Shown here one piece after another: positions 30,001 to 38,858 of a DNA stretch of 64,000 bases. The notes below the pieces were generated by a model, which saw nothing but the letters and a program-made list of their open reading frames with translations, was not told the DNA's origin and made no database searches. Position 1 is the first letter of the stretch; every line of letters starts with the position of its first letter. Source of the stretch: DATARH01 sp963746885 (lineage in GTDB: Bacteria; Pseudomonadota; Alphaproteobacteria; ATCC43930; CGMCC-115725); assembly GCA_963746885.1 (NCBI GenBank), contig CAVVDM010000010.1, positions 1 through 64,000 on the forward strand, given 5' to 3'. The position numbers were made by a program, and so were the translations under genes.

Positions 30001-31000
30001 GTTCTGGGACGCCGAAGGCGGGCCAACGGCTGGTCTTGCGGCCGGGCTGCTGGCGCCGCTCGGCGCCGTTTGGGAGGCTGCCATAAGGCTGCGCCGGTCC
30101 GTCGTGCGGCCCTACCGGGCGCCGGTGCCGGTGGTCTGCGTCGGCAATCTCGTCGCCGGCGGATCGGGGAAGACCCCGGTCGTGTTGTCCCTCGCTGCAC
30201 TCGCCGCTTCGAATGGGATAGCGGTGCATGTCGTGACGCGCGGCTACGGCGGCCGGCTGGCCGGCCCGCTCCGGGTTGATCCCCGGTATGACGCGGCCGC
30301 GGTTGGCGATGAGCCGCTGCTGATCGCGGAGCGGGCGACGTGCTGGGTGGCACGCGACCGTGCCGCCGGGGTGCGAGCGGCGGTGGCGGCGGGTGCCCGC
30401 GCCATCCTGCTGGACGACGGTTTTCAGAACCCGTCGGTGGCGAAGGATCTGTCGCTGCTCGTCGTCGATGCCGAATACGGCTTCGGCAATCGCCGCGTGA
30501 TCCCGGCCGGGCCGTTGCGTGAGCCGGTTGCGACGGGCCTGGCGCGCGCCGATGCAATCGTGCTGATCGGCAACGGCGAGGCGCCAGCGGGGGTTGGGGA
30601 GGCGGGGCGCCCGGTGTTCCGGGCCGTCTTCGAACCGGTCGCTGGTGATCGCTTTGCGGGCGCGCGGGTGCTCGCCTTTGCCGGCATCGGGCGCCCGGGG
30701 AAATTCTTCGCCAGCCTGCGCGCGACCGGCGCCGACCTTGTTGCGGCGCATCCCTTCCCCGACCACCACCGCTTCGGCGAAAGCGAAATCGCCCGGCTGC
30801 GACAAGAGGCGGCGCGCGCTGATGCGCGCCTGGTTACGACTGCGAAGGATTGGGCAAGGCTGGCGGCGCCACAGCGTGCCGGGATCGAGGTTCTGGGGGT
30901 CGAGGTAAACTGGCGCGACCCGACAGCGCTCGCGTGCCTGGTGTCCGGCGTCCTGCGCCATAGCGACGATGGATACGACCGACGCGCGGATCGCCGCTGA
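29987..31000 (+). CDS. lpxK: Tetraacyldisaccharide 4'-kinase LpxK
   Basis: Inner-membrane-associated P-loop kinase that phosphorylates the 4' position of lipid A disaccharide. The ATG at 29987 (MRAPEFWDAEG) gives 337 residues and matches the conserved PxFW start of the family. Walker A is VGNLVAGGSGKTPV; other marks are VVTRGYGGRLAGP, VGDEPLLIAERA, ILLDDGFQNPSVAKD, IPAGPLREP, FAGIGRPGKFFASL and HPFPDHHRF. It overlaps both waaA (14 bases) and the lpxL-like gene (32 bases), indicating tight translational coupling. Confidence 0.94.
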   Translation: MRAPEFWDAEGGPTAGLAAGLLAPLGAVWEAAIRLRRSVVRPYRAPVPVVCVGNLVAGGSGKTPVVLSLAALAASNGIAVHVVTRGYGGRLAGPLRVDPRYDAAAVGDEPLLIAERATCWVARDRAAGVRAAVAAGARAILLDDGFQNPSVAKDLSLLVVDAEYGFGNRRVIPAGPLREPVATGLARADAIVLIGNGEAPAGVGEAGRPVFRAVFEPVAGDRFAGARVLAFAGIGRPGKFFASLRATGADLVAAHPFPDHHRFGESEIARLRQEAARADARLVTTAKDWARLAAPQRAGIEVLGVEVNWRDPTALACLVSGVLRHSDDGYDRRADRR

Positions 31001-31892
31001 GCCGGGGGCGGCCGTGATCGGGTGGCGCGATCGCCTCGAGGCGGCCGGCGCGGCGCTGTTCTTTGCCGCGATGCGGGCCCTTCCGATCGATGCTGCTTCG
31101 GCGCTTGGCGGCGGGCTGGCGCGGCATATCGGACCGCGTCTCGGCGTCTCGCGCCGCGCCCGCCAGAACCTCGCCGCGGCGCTGCCCGAGCTGTCCGGCG
31201 CTGAGCGCGCCGCTGCGCTGTGCGGCATGTGGGACAATCTCGGCCGGGTCGCGGCGGAATACCCGCATCTGCGCGCGATAAAGGTGTTTGCGCCGGGCGG
31301 CCGCGTCGAGACCGCCGGTCTCGACCATCTTGAGCGCGCTATCGCCGGCGGACGCCCGACGATCATCTTTGGCGGCCATCTCGGCAATTGGGAGATCGCG
31401 GCGCTGGCCGCCGGCCAATATGGCATCGACGTGGCGCAGATCTACCGCGCCGCCAACAACCCGTTGGTCGACCGCATGATCGGGCGGTTTCGGGGCACGG
31501 GCGACAACGGCGGCGAGTTCATCCCGAAAGGCGTGGTCGCCTCACGCCGGGCGGCGGCTGCGCTGCGGCGCGGCGCCCACCTGACCCTGCTCGTCGATCA
31601 GAAGCTCAGCGACGGCATCGCGGTGCCGTTTTTCGGGCGCCCGGCGATGACCGCGCCGGCGTTGGCCTTGTTGGCGCGGCATTTCGACTGCACGGTCTTG
31701 CCGGCGCGGGTCGAGCGGCTCAAGGGCGCGCGCTTCCGGCTGACGATCTATCCGCCGCTGGCGTTGCCGCGCAGTGGCGACCGTGCCGCCGATGTCGCGG
31801 CGCTGATGGCCGAGGTCAATCGGATCCTCGAAGGCTGGATCCGCGAGCGCCCGGAGCAGTGGCTTTGGCTCCATCGCCGCTGGCCGGAGTAA
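30969..31892 (+). CDS. LpxL/HtrB-family lipid A acyltransferase
   Basis: A 307-residue late acyltransferase that adds a secondary acyl chain to Kdo-lipid A. The catalytic HX4E motif is visible as GGHLGNWEIAAL. Other family marks are the N-terminal hydrophobic segment AALFFAAMRALP, QIYRAANNPLVDRMI, FIPKGVVASRRAAAALR, LLVDQKLSDGIAVPFFGRP and PEQWLWLHRRWP at the C-terminus. It starts 32 bases inside lpxK and ends the lipid A operon. LpxL versus LpxM-type chain choice cannot be told. Confidence 0.92.
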   Translation: MDTTDARIAAEPGAAVIGWRDRLEAAGAALFFAAMRALPIDAASALGGGLARHIGPRLGVSRRARQNLAAALPELSGAERAAALCGMWDNLGRVAAEYPHLRAIKVFAPGGRVETAGLDHLERAIAGGRPTIIFGGHLGNWEIAALAAGQYGIDVAQIYRAANNPLVDRMIGRFRGTGDNGGEFIPKGVVASRRAAAALRRGAHLTLLVDQKLSDGIAVPFFGRPAMTAPALALLARHFDCTVLPARVERLKGARFRLTIYPPLALPRSGDRAADVAALMAEVNRILEGWIRERPEQWLWLHRRWPE

Positions 31893-31974
31893 TGCCGGCG
31901 CGGCGCGAAAAGGGGCTGGCCAGCCGCCGGGCACGATGACATCGTTGCTTCAATCGAGTTGGAGGAGAACGCGG

Positions 31975-32931
31975 ATGCGGCTCAGCATTTTGGACGATTA
32001 CCAGGGCGTTGCCCTCGACATGGCGGATTGGTCGGGGATCCGGTCGCGCGGCGTCGAGATCGCCGTCGAGCGCCATCCGTTTGTCGATGAGGATGCGGCA
32101 GTGCGCGCGCTCGCCGACTCGGAAATCGTCGCGGCGATGCGCGAGCGCACCCCGTTCCCGAAAAGTCTCGTCGAGCGCCTGCCCAAGCTGAAGCTTCTGA
32201 TCACCACCGGCATGCGCAATGCGTCGTTCGACATGGCGGCGCTGAAGGAGCACGGCGTGACGGTGTGCGGCACCGGCGGCCCGGGAGGCGGCAACGAGGA
32301 TACTGCCGAGCTGGCCTGGGGCCTCATTCTCGGCGCCGCCCGCCGCATCGCCGAGGACCACGGCTTCATGCGCCAGGGGGGCTGGCAGACGCGCGTCGGC
32401 CATCGCGTCGCGGGCAAGACGCTGGGTCTGCTGGGTCTCGGCCGGCTGGGCAGCGCGGTCGGCCGGGTCGGGCTCGCCTTCGGCATGAAGGCGATTGCCT
32501 GGAGCCAGAACCTGACCGCCGAGAAAGCCGCCGAGCAGGGGGTTGAGCGGGTCGAGAAGGACGAGCTGTTCCGCCGCGCGGACATTCTCTCGGTGCATCT
32601 CGTGCTGAGCCCGCGCAGCCGCGGCCTCGTCGGGGCGCGCGAGATCGGGCTGATGAAGCCGAGCGCGATCCTTGTGAATACCTCGCGCGGCCCGATCTGC
32701 GACACCGACGCGGTCATCGCGGCGTTGAAGGCGGGTCGGCTCGCCTATGCCGGCCTCGACGTTTACGACAAGGAGCCGTTGCCGATCGACCATCCGCTGC
32801 GCAGCGCGCCGAATGTGATCCTGACGCCGCATATCGGCTATGTGACCGACGAGAATTACCGCAGCTCCTACCCGCAGATCGTTGAAAACGTGCTTGGCTT
32901 CCTCGACGGCAAGCCGGTGCGGGTGATCTGA
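31975..32931 (+). CDS. D-2-hydroxyacid dehydrogenase family protein (1)
   Basis: A 318-residue NAD-dependent dehydrogenase of the D-3-phosphoglycerate/hydroxyacid group. The ATG at 31975 has GGAGGAGAAC about ten bases upstream; it is preferred over the in-frame ATG at 31936. Seen are LLITTGMRNASFDM, the Rossmann loop GLLGLGRLGSAVG, and the catalytic triad Arg in NTSRGPICD, Glu in YDKEPLP and His in LTPHIGYV. It is not SerA-length, so a regulatory ACT domain is absent and the substrate is undetermined. The GNAT gene follows after 18 bases. Confidence 0.88.
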   Translation: MRLSILDDYQGVALDMADWSGIRSRGVEIAVERHPFVDEDAAVRALADSEIVAAMRERTPFPKSLVERLPKLKLLITTGMRNASFDMAALKEHGVTVCGTGGPGGGNEDTAELAWGLILGAARRIAEDHGFMRQGGWQTRVGHRVAGKTLGLLGLGRLGSAVGRVGLAFGMKAIAWSQNLTAEKAAEQGVERVEKDELFRRADILSVHLVLSPRSRGLVGAREIGLMKPSAILVNTSRGPICDTDAVIAALKAGRLAYAGLDVYDKEPLPIDHPLRSAPNVILTPHIGYVTDENYRSSYPQIVENVLGFLDGKPVRVI

Positions 32932-32949
32932 GGGTTGGCAGGTGCGGCG

Positions 32950-33519
32950 ATGAGCGCCGAGGCACCGATCATCCGGCCGTCGCGCGACGACGATGTTGCG
33001 GCGATCGCCGCAATCTACGGCCATCACGTGCAGCACGGGGTTGCCTCGTTCGAGGAGACAGCGCCCACGATCGAGGAGATGGCCCGTCGGCGCGCCGAGA
33101 TCGTGGCGCGCGGCCTGCCCTATCTGGTGGCCGAGCTCGCCAATGGCACGGATGGGCGGCGGGTGGTCGGATATTGCTATGCGGGTCTGTTCCGGCCGCG
33201 CTCGGGCTATCGCTTCACGCTCGAGGATTCGATCTATATCGACCCTGACGAGGTCGGGCGCGGCATCGGCCGGGCATTGTTACAGCCGATGGTGGCGCGC
33301 TGTGCCGAACTCGGCTATCGCCAGATGATAGCCGTCATCGGCGGCAGCGAGACCGTGGCGTCGATCCGGCTGCACGAACGGCTCGGCTTCGCACATATCG
33401 GCGTCTTTCCGGCGGTGGGCTACAAATTCGGCCGCTGGATCGACGTTGTGTTGATGCAGCACGCGCTCGGGCCGGGCGCCGCCGCCCTGCCCGAAGAGGG
33501 CGCACCCCAGGGAGCGTAG
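32950..33519 (+). CDS. GNAT N-acetyltransferase, phosphinothricin/methionine-sulfoximine type
   Basis: A 189-residue acetyl-CoA-dependent acetyltransferase resembling Pat/MnaT enzymes that acetylate phosphinothricin, methionine sulfone or sulfoximine. Seen are IRPSRDDDVAAIAAIYGHHV, ASFEETAPTIEEMARR, GYCYAGLFRPRSGYRFTLED, the acetyl-CoA loop DEVGRGIGRALLQ (Q/RxxGxG/A), GGSETVASIRLHERLGF and GYKFGRWIDVVLMQ. The ATG at 32950 is used; an in-frame TTG lies at 32935. It sits between a dehydrogenase and a DOPA-dioxygenase-like gene, with gaps below 20 bases. Confidence 0.88.
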   Translation: MSAEAPIIRPSRDDDVAAIAAIYGHHVQHGVASFEETAPTIEEMARRRAEIVARGLPYLVAELANGTDGRRVVGYCYAGLFRPRSGYRFTLEDSIYIDPDEVGRGIGRALLQPMVARCAELGYRQMIAVIGGSETVASIRLHERLGFAHIGVFPAVGYKFGRWIDVVLMQHALGPGAAALPEEGAPQGA

Positions 33520-33522
33520 CCC

Positions 33523-33885
33523 ATGGCAGATGATTGTGCCGACCTGCAGACGATCCGCAGCTACCACGCGCACATCTATTACGATCCCGCGACGACACGG
33601 CCGGTGGCTGAGCGGTTGCGCGAGGCGATCGGCAGAAATTTCACGGTCGAGCTTGGACGCTGGCATGACGAGCCGGTCGGGCCGCACCCTACTTCGATGT
33701 ATCAGGCTGCGTTTGCGGTTGACGAATTCCCACGCCTCGTGCCGTGGCTGATGCTCAACCGCAGCGGCCTCGATGTGCTGGTCCATCCGCAGACCGACGA
33801 CCCCCATCAGGATCACGCGGTCCACGCGTTGTGGCTCGGGACGAAATTGCCGCTCAAGCTCGACGGATTGCGCCGCAGCCGCTGA
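33523..33885 (+). CDS. DOPA 4,5-dioxygenase family protein
   Basis: A 120-residue protein of the DOPA_dioxygen family, small extradiol-type dioxygenases known from fungi and many bacteria. The family marks are IRSYHAHIYYDP with two histidines, EPVGPHPTSMYQAAF, and VHPQTDDPHQDHAVHALWLG, which holds the remaining His cluster. The length is full for the family. It begins 3 bases after the GNAT stop and is co-transcribed. The substrate in bacteria is generally unknown. Confidence 0.88.
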   Translation: MADDCADLQTIRSYHAHIYYDPATTRPVAERLREAIGRNFTVELGRWHDEPVGPHPTSMYQAAFAVDEFPRLVPWLMLNRSGLDVLVHPQTDDPHQDHAVHALWLGTKLPLKLDGLRRSR

Positions 33886-33923
33886 GGCGAAAGGTGTCCC
33901 GCCTCGGCCGACTGATCCCTCGA

Positions 33924-34466
33924 TTACCAGTAGCGCACTGGCCCGCAATCGACGTGGACGAAATCCGACCGCGGGTAATACCCGACGCCGCCGCCGCGCA
34001 GGCTCACCGCCGCGGCATGGACCTGCGATAGGTCGCGCCGCTCGGCCCGCAAGTCGATCGCCATGCCCTTGACGTGATAGCTGTTGCTCGCCACGCCGCT
34101 ACTGTGGAGGTACATGCGGTGGTTGGTCGCCCACGAGCGGTAGCCGCAGACCACCAGAAACGGGTTATGGCTGTCCAGCCGGTGCCGCAGCATGCCAAGG
34201 AGATCGAGCACCCCGGCATTCATCGGCCGCACCTCGTTGGTGTAATGGTCCCGCAGCAGCCAGTTGATGTCGCGCACCGCTTCGCGAATGTAGTGGCCAT
34301 CGGCCCAGTAGACCGTCCGCACCCACTCGCCCGTATGAATGTTGTACAGCGACACCGAGCGCGGCGCGAACGAGACGGCCGGAGCCGGTGTGACGAAGGC
34401 AACGGTAGTTGCCGCAACGGCACCGCCCAGGACCCGGCGACGGGTCAGCAGGTTAGACGATCGCAA
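33924..34466 (-). CDS. DUF882/YcbK-type M15 peptidase-like protein, Tat-exported
   Basis: A 180-residue exported protein related to zinc D-Ala-D-Ala carboxypeptidases. The N-terminus holds a twin-arginine-like signal (LLTRRRVLGGAVAATTVAF). Metal-site residues fit the M15 pattern: His and Asp in SYHVKGMAIDLR and the late His in DFVHVDCG. Other marks are YNIHTGEWVRTVYWADG and VVCGYRSWATNHRMY. It lies downstream of a YcbB-like L,D-transpeptidase on the same strand with a 139-base gap, which suggests peptidoglycan remodelling. It converges with the DOPA-dioxygenase-like gene. Confidence 0.87.
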   Translation of the reverse strand: MRSSNLLTRRRVLGGAVAATTVAFVTPAPAVSFAPRSVSLYNIHTGEWVRTVYWADGHYIREAVRDINWLLRDHYTNEVRPMNAGVLDLLGMLRHRLDSHNPFLVVCGYRSWATNHRMYLHSSGVASNSYHVKGMAIDLRAERRDLSQVHAAAVSLRGGGVGYYPRSDFVHVDCGPVRYW

Positions 34467-34605
34467 TAGCCAATCCCCCCAAACAACCCCGCCGACGCCA
34501 TAGCACCGCCTCGCCGGTCAAACAAGCCCGTTATGACGAAACAACGCCGCGTTTGCCGGCGATTTGACGCTATTTCCTGCTTTGGTTGTAAAGGAAAGGG
34601 TGATT

Positions 34606-36090
34606 TCAGCCGCGGCGTTGGCCGGCCGGGTCGTCTTGCGCCACGGGTGCTTGCGGCGCTGGATGGAGACGTTGCCAGACCTCCGCGTCGCGCCCATAGA
34701 CGTCGGGGCGGAACCCGACCTTGCCGTCGGCATCGACAAAGGCGGTCTGATAAACCAGGAACACCGGGATCGGATCCGGCAACACGCGGCGATGGGTGTA
34801 GCCGAGCGCGATCGCTTTGTTGATGGCCTCGACTGGCTGCTGCAGCAACAGCGCCGCCAGTTCCCGTGGGTTTTCGACCCGCACGCAGCCGTGACTCTGG
34901 CGCCGGTCGTCGCGGCGGAACAGGTTCTTTTGCGGAGTGTCGTGCAGGTAGACGTCGAAGCGGTCGACCATCTCGAACTTGAGCCGGCCGAGGGCGCTGT
35001 ACGGGCCGGCCTGTTGCTGGATGGCGCCATTGCTGCGCCGGATCATGTGATGCTGGCTGAGGTAATTCGGATTCCGGCTCAGCTTGGGCAGGATCTCCTC
35101 GCCGGCGATCGAGGAGGGGACATTCCACGGCGGGTTGAACAGCAGGCTGTCGATCGTGGTGCGGAATTCGGGTGTCTGCTTGTCGACTTCACCCACCACC
35201 ACGCGGGTCCTGAAGATCGGCAGGTCGGCGCGGTAGAGAACCAGCTGCGCATTGGCAATATTAACCCACACCCGGTCTGCCGGCAGATGGCGCGGCAGCC
35301 AGCGCAAGCGTTCAAGATTGACCATGATCTCGCGCGCCCGGTCGGCATTGCTGGGCGGAGCCGGGGCCGGGCGCCGCCCGCGCGCGGCCCCGGCGGCAGC
35401 TTGCGGTGGCATCGCCTCGGGGGCGGCGGCCGACTGATAATATTGCAAGGCCTTGCGCAGCGCCGTGTAGCTCGGCAAATCCGGGGCCAGCGCCTCGATC
35501 GCCGCGGCCGGATCGGGGCTGTTGATGGCACTGTCGAGCGCGGTTGCCGCATTGACCGGCCCTGGTGTCAGGTCCTCGTCGTCCATGCGGTCTTCGATCG
35601 GCAATACGCCGCGGGCCAGCGCGTCGGCGTAGCCGAGGAAGGCATCCGACAACAAGAGTTCACGGTCGATTGGCGACAGCCCGACCGGATTGCGCAGCAG
35701 CGCGGCATGAAACAGGTTGGGGTCGAGCCCTTGCGTGCCGGCGCGCAGAACGGCGTTCATCAGTGCGCTCGCCTGCGCCTGGTGAGTCGGCCAGACCGGC
35801 TGGTCGCCGTGCGCAGCGTAGAACTGCCGCAACAATCTGGTGTGGAGCCTGATGCCGGCGACAACGACATCGGCCCCGCCCTCAAGGCGGCTCCGGATCT
35901 CGCCGTTGCCGGTGACCGCGGGGCTCGTGCCAGGCGCCATGCCCGCTTGCAGCGCGGCCGGGACCAGCATTGCCGGCACCTCGGCGAGCGCGAGCGCCGG
36001 CAACGCACACGCCGCGGCGAGTGCGGCACCGCCGGCCGCCAAACGGCAGGGCCCGCACGAGCCTCTTGCGAAACGGAGGAATGTGAACAA
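34606..36090 (-). CDS. YcbB-like L,D-transpeptidase (murein cross-linking)
   Basis: A periplasmic enzyme forming 3-3 peptidoglycan cross-links. The YkuD catalytic segment is HDTPQKNLFRRDDRRQSHGC followed by VRV, with the active-site Cys in SHGC. Upstream are the inserted capping region (NPPWNVPSSIAGEEILPKL, HHMIRRSNGAIQQQAGPYSA) and a peptidoglycan-binding-like region (FYAAHGDQPVWPTHQAQ). I use a TTG at 36090 because GCGAGG lies just upstream and a signal peptide follows (LAAGGAALAAACALPALALA). The frame stays open to a GTG at 36213, which would put about 40 extra residues before the signal. C-terminal residues are low complexity. Confidence 0.88.
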   Translation of the reverse strand: MFTFLRFARGSCGPCRLAAGGAALAAACALPALALAEVPAMLVPAALQAGMAPGTSPAVTGNGEIRSRLEGGADVVVAGIRLHTRLLRQFYAAHGDQPVWPTHQAQASALMNAVLRAGTQGLDPNLFHAALLRNPVGLSPIDRELLLSDAFLGYADALARGVLPIEDRMDDEDLTPGPVNAATALDSAINSPDPAAAIEALAPDLPSYTALRKALQYYQSAAAPEAMPPQAAAGAARGRRPAPAPPSNADRAREIMVNLERLRWLPRHLPADRVWVNIANAQLVLYRADLPIFRTRVVVGEVDKQTPEFRTTIDSLLFNPPWNVPSSIAGEEILPKLSRNPNYLSQHHMIRRSNGAIQQQAGPYSALGRLKFEMVDRFDVYLHDTPQKNLFRRDDRRQSHGCVRVENPRELAALLLQQPVEAINKAIALGYTHRRVLPDPIPVFLVYQTAFVDADGKVGFRPDVYGRDAEVWQRLHPAPQAPVAQDDPAGQRRG

Positions 36091-36470
36091 GCTGGCCTCG
36101 CTTAATGCATCATCTCGTGCTACCGGTGCCTGCCGCAGACCGGGAACGGCAGTGCAGTGCCCTGGTTCCCGCTCGGTTCCGACGGTGCGGGGCGGCGTGC
36201 CGACAGCCTGCACGCAATTCCGTTTCTACAACATTGATAACAGTAAGATTGTACTCGCCTCAGGGTTTTCCTCAAGCGTAACGGCGCGGCGGAGGTCGGG
36301 CCGCGATCATCCAGCAAGTGCGGCTGCAACAGGCGCGATGAGCCGGAGTTCGCGGTGCGCCCGCCGTCGCGGCAGACGGAACCACATGCCACGCGCTTGC
36401 GACGAATTCCCACGCAATCGCGCGTTTTTGATGTAACAATATGTCGCAATGATCGGGGAGAGCGGAATTG
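36091..36470 (+). other. Divergent intergenic region between L,D-transpeptidase and small secreted protein
   Basis: About 380 bases with no supported gene. Bases 36220-36275 and 36425-36455 are clearly AT-richer than the genes around them and are likely to carry the two divergent promoters. I see no clean -35/-10 pair or operator palindrome. Confidence 0.4.
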
Positions 36471-36746
36471 ATGCGCGCTGTCGCAGGAGCGGCGATCGTC
36501 GCGGCTTTCGTCTTCGGATCCGGCATGGGCTGGGCGGCGTGTCTGCCAAGCCAGTCGCATGGTTGCGTCAACCTCGATTTGGTCCCGCAAATCTCGCGGG
36601 AGATCGTCGCTGGCGAGCCCGTCGGCGCGGCGCCGAAACCGCTGCCGGCTACCGCTTCCGACGCGCCCTATACCGGGCCGACGATCGGGCTGAACCACCA
36701 AGTGCGCCGTGCTCCCGAAGTCGGCTACCGCTGGGCCATCAACTAG
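36471..36746 (+). CDS. Small secreted protein of unknown function
   Basis: A 91-residue protein. The ATG at 36471 is used (GGGGAG lies 12 bases upstream); a TTG directly precedes it in frame. The N-terminal 23 residues form a signal peptide (MRAVAGAAIVAAFVFGSGMG, then WAA). The mature part has two cysteines (AACLPSQSHGCVN) and a Pro/Ala-rich stretch (APKPLPATASDAPYTGP). I do not recognise a family. It converges with the citrate-synthase-like gene. Confidence 0.6.
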   Translation: MRAVAGAAIVAAFVFGSGMGWAACLPSQSHGCVNLDLVPQISREIVAGEPVGAAPKPLPATASDAPYTGPTIGLNHQVRRAPEVGYRWAIN

Positions 36747-36765
36747 GACTGGGGACAACGGCGGC

Positions 36766-37902
36766 TCAGGCGTCGGCCTCGGTCGGGCGCGGCCCAGTAT
36801 AGGCGGAGGACGGGCGGATCAGCCGTCCGTCGCGCTGCTGCTCCATCGCGTGCGCGAGCCAGCCGGCGGCGCGTGCCACGGCGAAGACCGGCGTGAAGGC
36901 GTCGCGCGGCAACCCGACCGCGTCGAGCAGCAGCGCCGCATTGATCTCGACATTGGGCTGCAGCGGTGGCCGCCCCGGCTTTAGCCGGGCGAAGGCGGCG
37001 GCGACCGCGCGCTCGACCTCGGCCGCGAAGGCGAGCCGCCCGGCGCCGGGGCCCAGGCTTTCGCCGAGGCGTTCGAGCGCGGTGCGCAACACGCGGGCGC
37101 GCGGGTCGCCGAGGCGGAAAACCCGATGGCCGAACCCCATCAGACGCTCGCCTGTCGCGAGCCTGCGTTCGGCCCAGGCGGCGAGATCGCCGCTGGCGGC
37201 CGCCTCGTCGAGCATGTCGAGGGTGGGCCCCGGCGCGCCGCCGTGCAACGGGCCGGTGAACGCGCAATAGGCGCCGAGCGCCGCCGATACCAGCGAGGCG
37301 CGGCTGGAGGCGATGACTCGGGCGGTAAAGGCCGAAGTGTTGAGGCCGTTGTCGATGACTGCGGCGAAATAGGCGTCGAGCGCCTCGGCCATGACCGGCG
37401 CGACCGGGCGTCCGTGCACCATGTGCAATAGATCGTCGGCGGTGCCGCGCCCGGGGTCGGGCGCGAGCGGCGCGGCGCCCTGGCGCGCCCGCAGCAGTGC
37501 CGCGATGGCAACCGGCAAGGTGGCGAGGATCTCGGCGGGGGCGCTGTCCTCCGGGAGAAATGCGAGCGCCAGCCGGACGCCTTCGACGAGCGGGCGCTGC
37601 CGGGCCGCAGCGAGCCAATCGTCGAGGCGGGCGAACGCCTCGGCCCGCCCGGTGGCCAGCTGCGCGCGCATCGCCTCGCGGCTCAGGTTCTCGCCGGCAA
37701 AACCTTCCCACAACAGACCGACGGCGCCGTCATAGCCAAAGCGGGCGACGAGGTCGGGCAGGGTGTGGCCGCGCACCCACAGAATGCCGCGCGCGCCGTC
37801 GCTGTGGCTCAGCACGGTTTCGGCGGCTACGAACCCGGCCAGCCCGCTATCCATCGGCCCGCGCTTCATCGCCTCATTGTCCATTTTCGGCGGCGACCTC
37901 AC
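36766..37902 (-). CDS. Citrate synthase/methylcitrate synthase family protein
   Basis: A member of the citrate synthase superfamily, 378 residues from a GTG at 37902 that overlaps the upstream stop; an ATG at 37884 is an alternative. Two catalytic histidines of the fold are kept, in FTGPLHGGAPG and LMGFGHRVFRLGDPR. The usual catalytic Asp segment NVDxxxG reads NVEINAALLLDAVG, so Asp is replaced by Glu, as I recall for the citrate/methylcitrate synthase subgroup. The segment usually DHxLNxSTF reads DNGLNTSAF. It is short relative to house-keeping GltA and paired with a DapA-like lyase, so a side pathway is likelier than the TCA cycle. Confidence 0.8.
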   Translation of the reverse strand: MRSPPKMDNEAMKRGPMDSGLAGFVAAETVLSHSDGARGILWVRGHTLPDLVARFGYDGAVGLLWEGFAGENLSREAMRAQLATGRAEAFARLDDWLAAARQRPLVEGVRLALAFLPEDSAPAEILATLPVAIAALLRARQGAAPLAPDPGRGTADDLLHMVHGRPVAPVMAEALDAYFAAVIDNGLNTSAFTARVIASSRASLVSAALGAYCAFTGPLHGGAPGPTLDMLDEAAASGDLAAWAERRLATGERLMGFGHRVFRLGDPRARVLRTALERLGESLGPGAGRLAFAAEVERAVAAAFARLKPGRPPLQPNVEINAALLLDAVGLPRDAFTPVFAVARAAGWLAHAMEQQRDGRLIRPSSAYTGPRPTEADA

Positions 37903-38858
37903 TCGGCCGCGAGGGCGTGCGGGCGGTCGAGGCCGGCGGCGGCAATTGCCTGGCGCAGCCGCGCGATCTCGGGCTCGGGCAGTTTGACGAGCGGCGGCCG
38001 AACCACCGCGGGCGGCAGGCGGCCGAGCATCGCCAGGACTTCCTTCATGCGGTTGTGCATGTCGAGGAACGGCGGGGCGTAGAACGCCTGGGCCATCGGG
38101 TAGATGCGATCGTTGATCGCGCGGGCGCGCGCAAGATCGTCGGCCCGCACTGCCTCGAACAGCGCCACCTGCAATTCGGCGATGACGCTGCCGGCGCCCG
38201 ACAACAGGCCGTTGCAGCCCAGCACCAGTGAACTGAGCAGCCAGGCGCTGTGCGTCGTCAGCACGCTCACCGGACGGGGCAGCGATTGCAGGGCGCGGAT
38301 GTTGCGCTCGTGCAATGCCGGGTCGCCCGCCCAGTCCTTGATCGCGCGGATCGTCGGCACCGCCTCGGCCAGCTTGATCAAGGTCTCATGCGGGTAGCCG
38401 AGGCCGCCTGACAGCGTGTAGTTGAAGCAGATCAGCGGCAGGCTGGTCGCGGCGGCGACAGTCGAGAAATGGGCGAGCGCCATCTCCGGCCGCGATTGCC
38501 CGCCCATGCTCATGCTTTGCGGCGGGAAGACGAGCAGCGCCGCGGCGCCACCCGCCTCGGCAACGCGGGCGATGCGAGCCGCTTCGAGGCTGCCGTCGGC
38601 ATAGATCCCGGCGATGACCGGCAGATGGTCGCCGACCTCCTCCATCGTGATGCGCAACACCTCGCGCTGCTCGTCCAAGGTGCAGGCATGGACTTCCGAG
38701 GAGTGGCCGTTGACGGTCAGCGCGGCGATGCCACGGACCGCGGCGACATCGCGCAGATGCCGGCGATAGGCCGGCTCGTCGATCGAAAGATCCGCGCGAA
38801 ACGGCAGCAACACTGCCGGAATGACGCCCTGCGGCGTCCAATCCTTGAACCTGGTCAT
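37899..38858 (-). CDS. DapA/dihydrodipicolinate-synthase family aldolase
   Basis: A 319-residue class I aldolase of the DapA/NAL superfamily. The ATG at 38858 follows a strong GGAGGCGAGG site; the frame is open far upstream but without family similarity. The Schiff-base Lys is in TIRAIKDWAGD, the catalytic Tyr in LICFNYTLSGG, and the GTTGE-type loop reads NGHSSEVHACT. The barrel is complete to the end. It overlaps the citrate-synthase-like gene by 4 bases, so the two are translationally coupled. It is probably not the lysine-pathway DapA; the oxo-acid substrate is unknown. Confidence 0.85.
   Translation of the reverse strand: MTRFKDWTPQGVIPAVLLPFRADLSIDEPAYRRHLRDVAAVRGIAALTVNGHSSEVHACTLDEQREVLRITMEEVGDHLPVIAGIYADGSLEAARIARVAEAGGAAALLVFPPQSMSMGGQSRPEMALAHFSTVAAATSLPLICFNYTLSGGLGYPHETLIKLAEAVPTIRAIKDWAGDPALHERNIRALQSLPRPVSVLTTHSAWLLSSLVLGCNGLLSGAGSVIAELQVALFEAVRADDLARARAINDRIYPMAQAFYAPPFLDMHNRMKEVLAMLGRLPPAVVRPPLVKLPEPEIARLRQAIAAAGLDRPHALAAE

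Noticed and set aside
34564..36105. A 513-codon plus-strand frame opposite the L,D-transpeptidase
   Set aside because: The minus strand carries the SHGC catalytic motif and a signal peptide; the plus frame has nothing recognisable.
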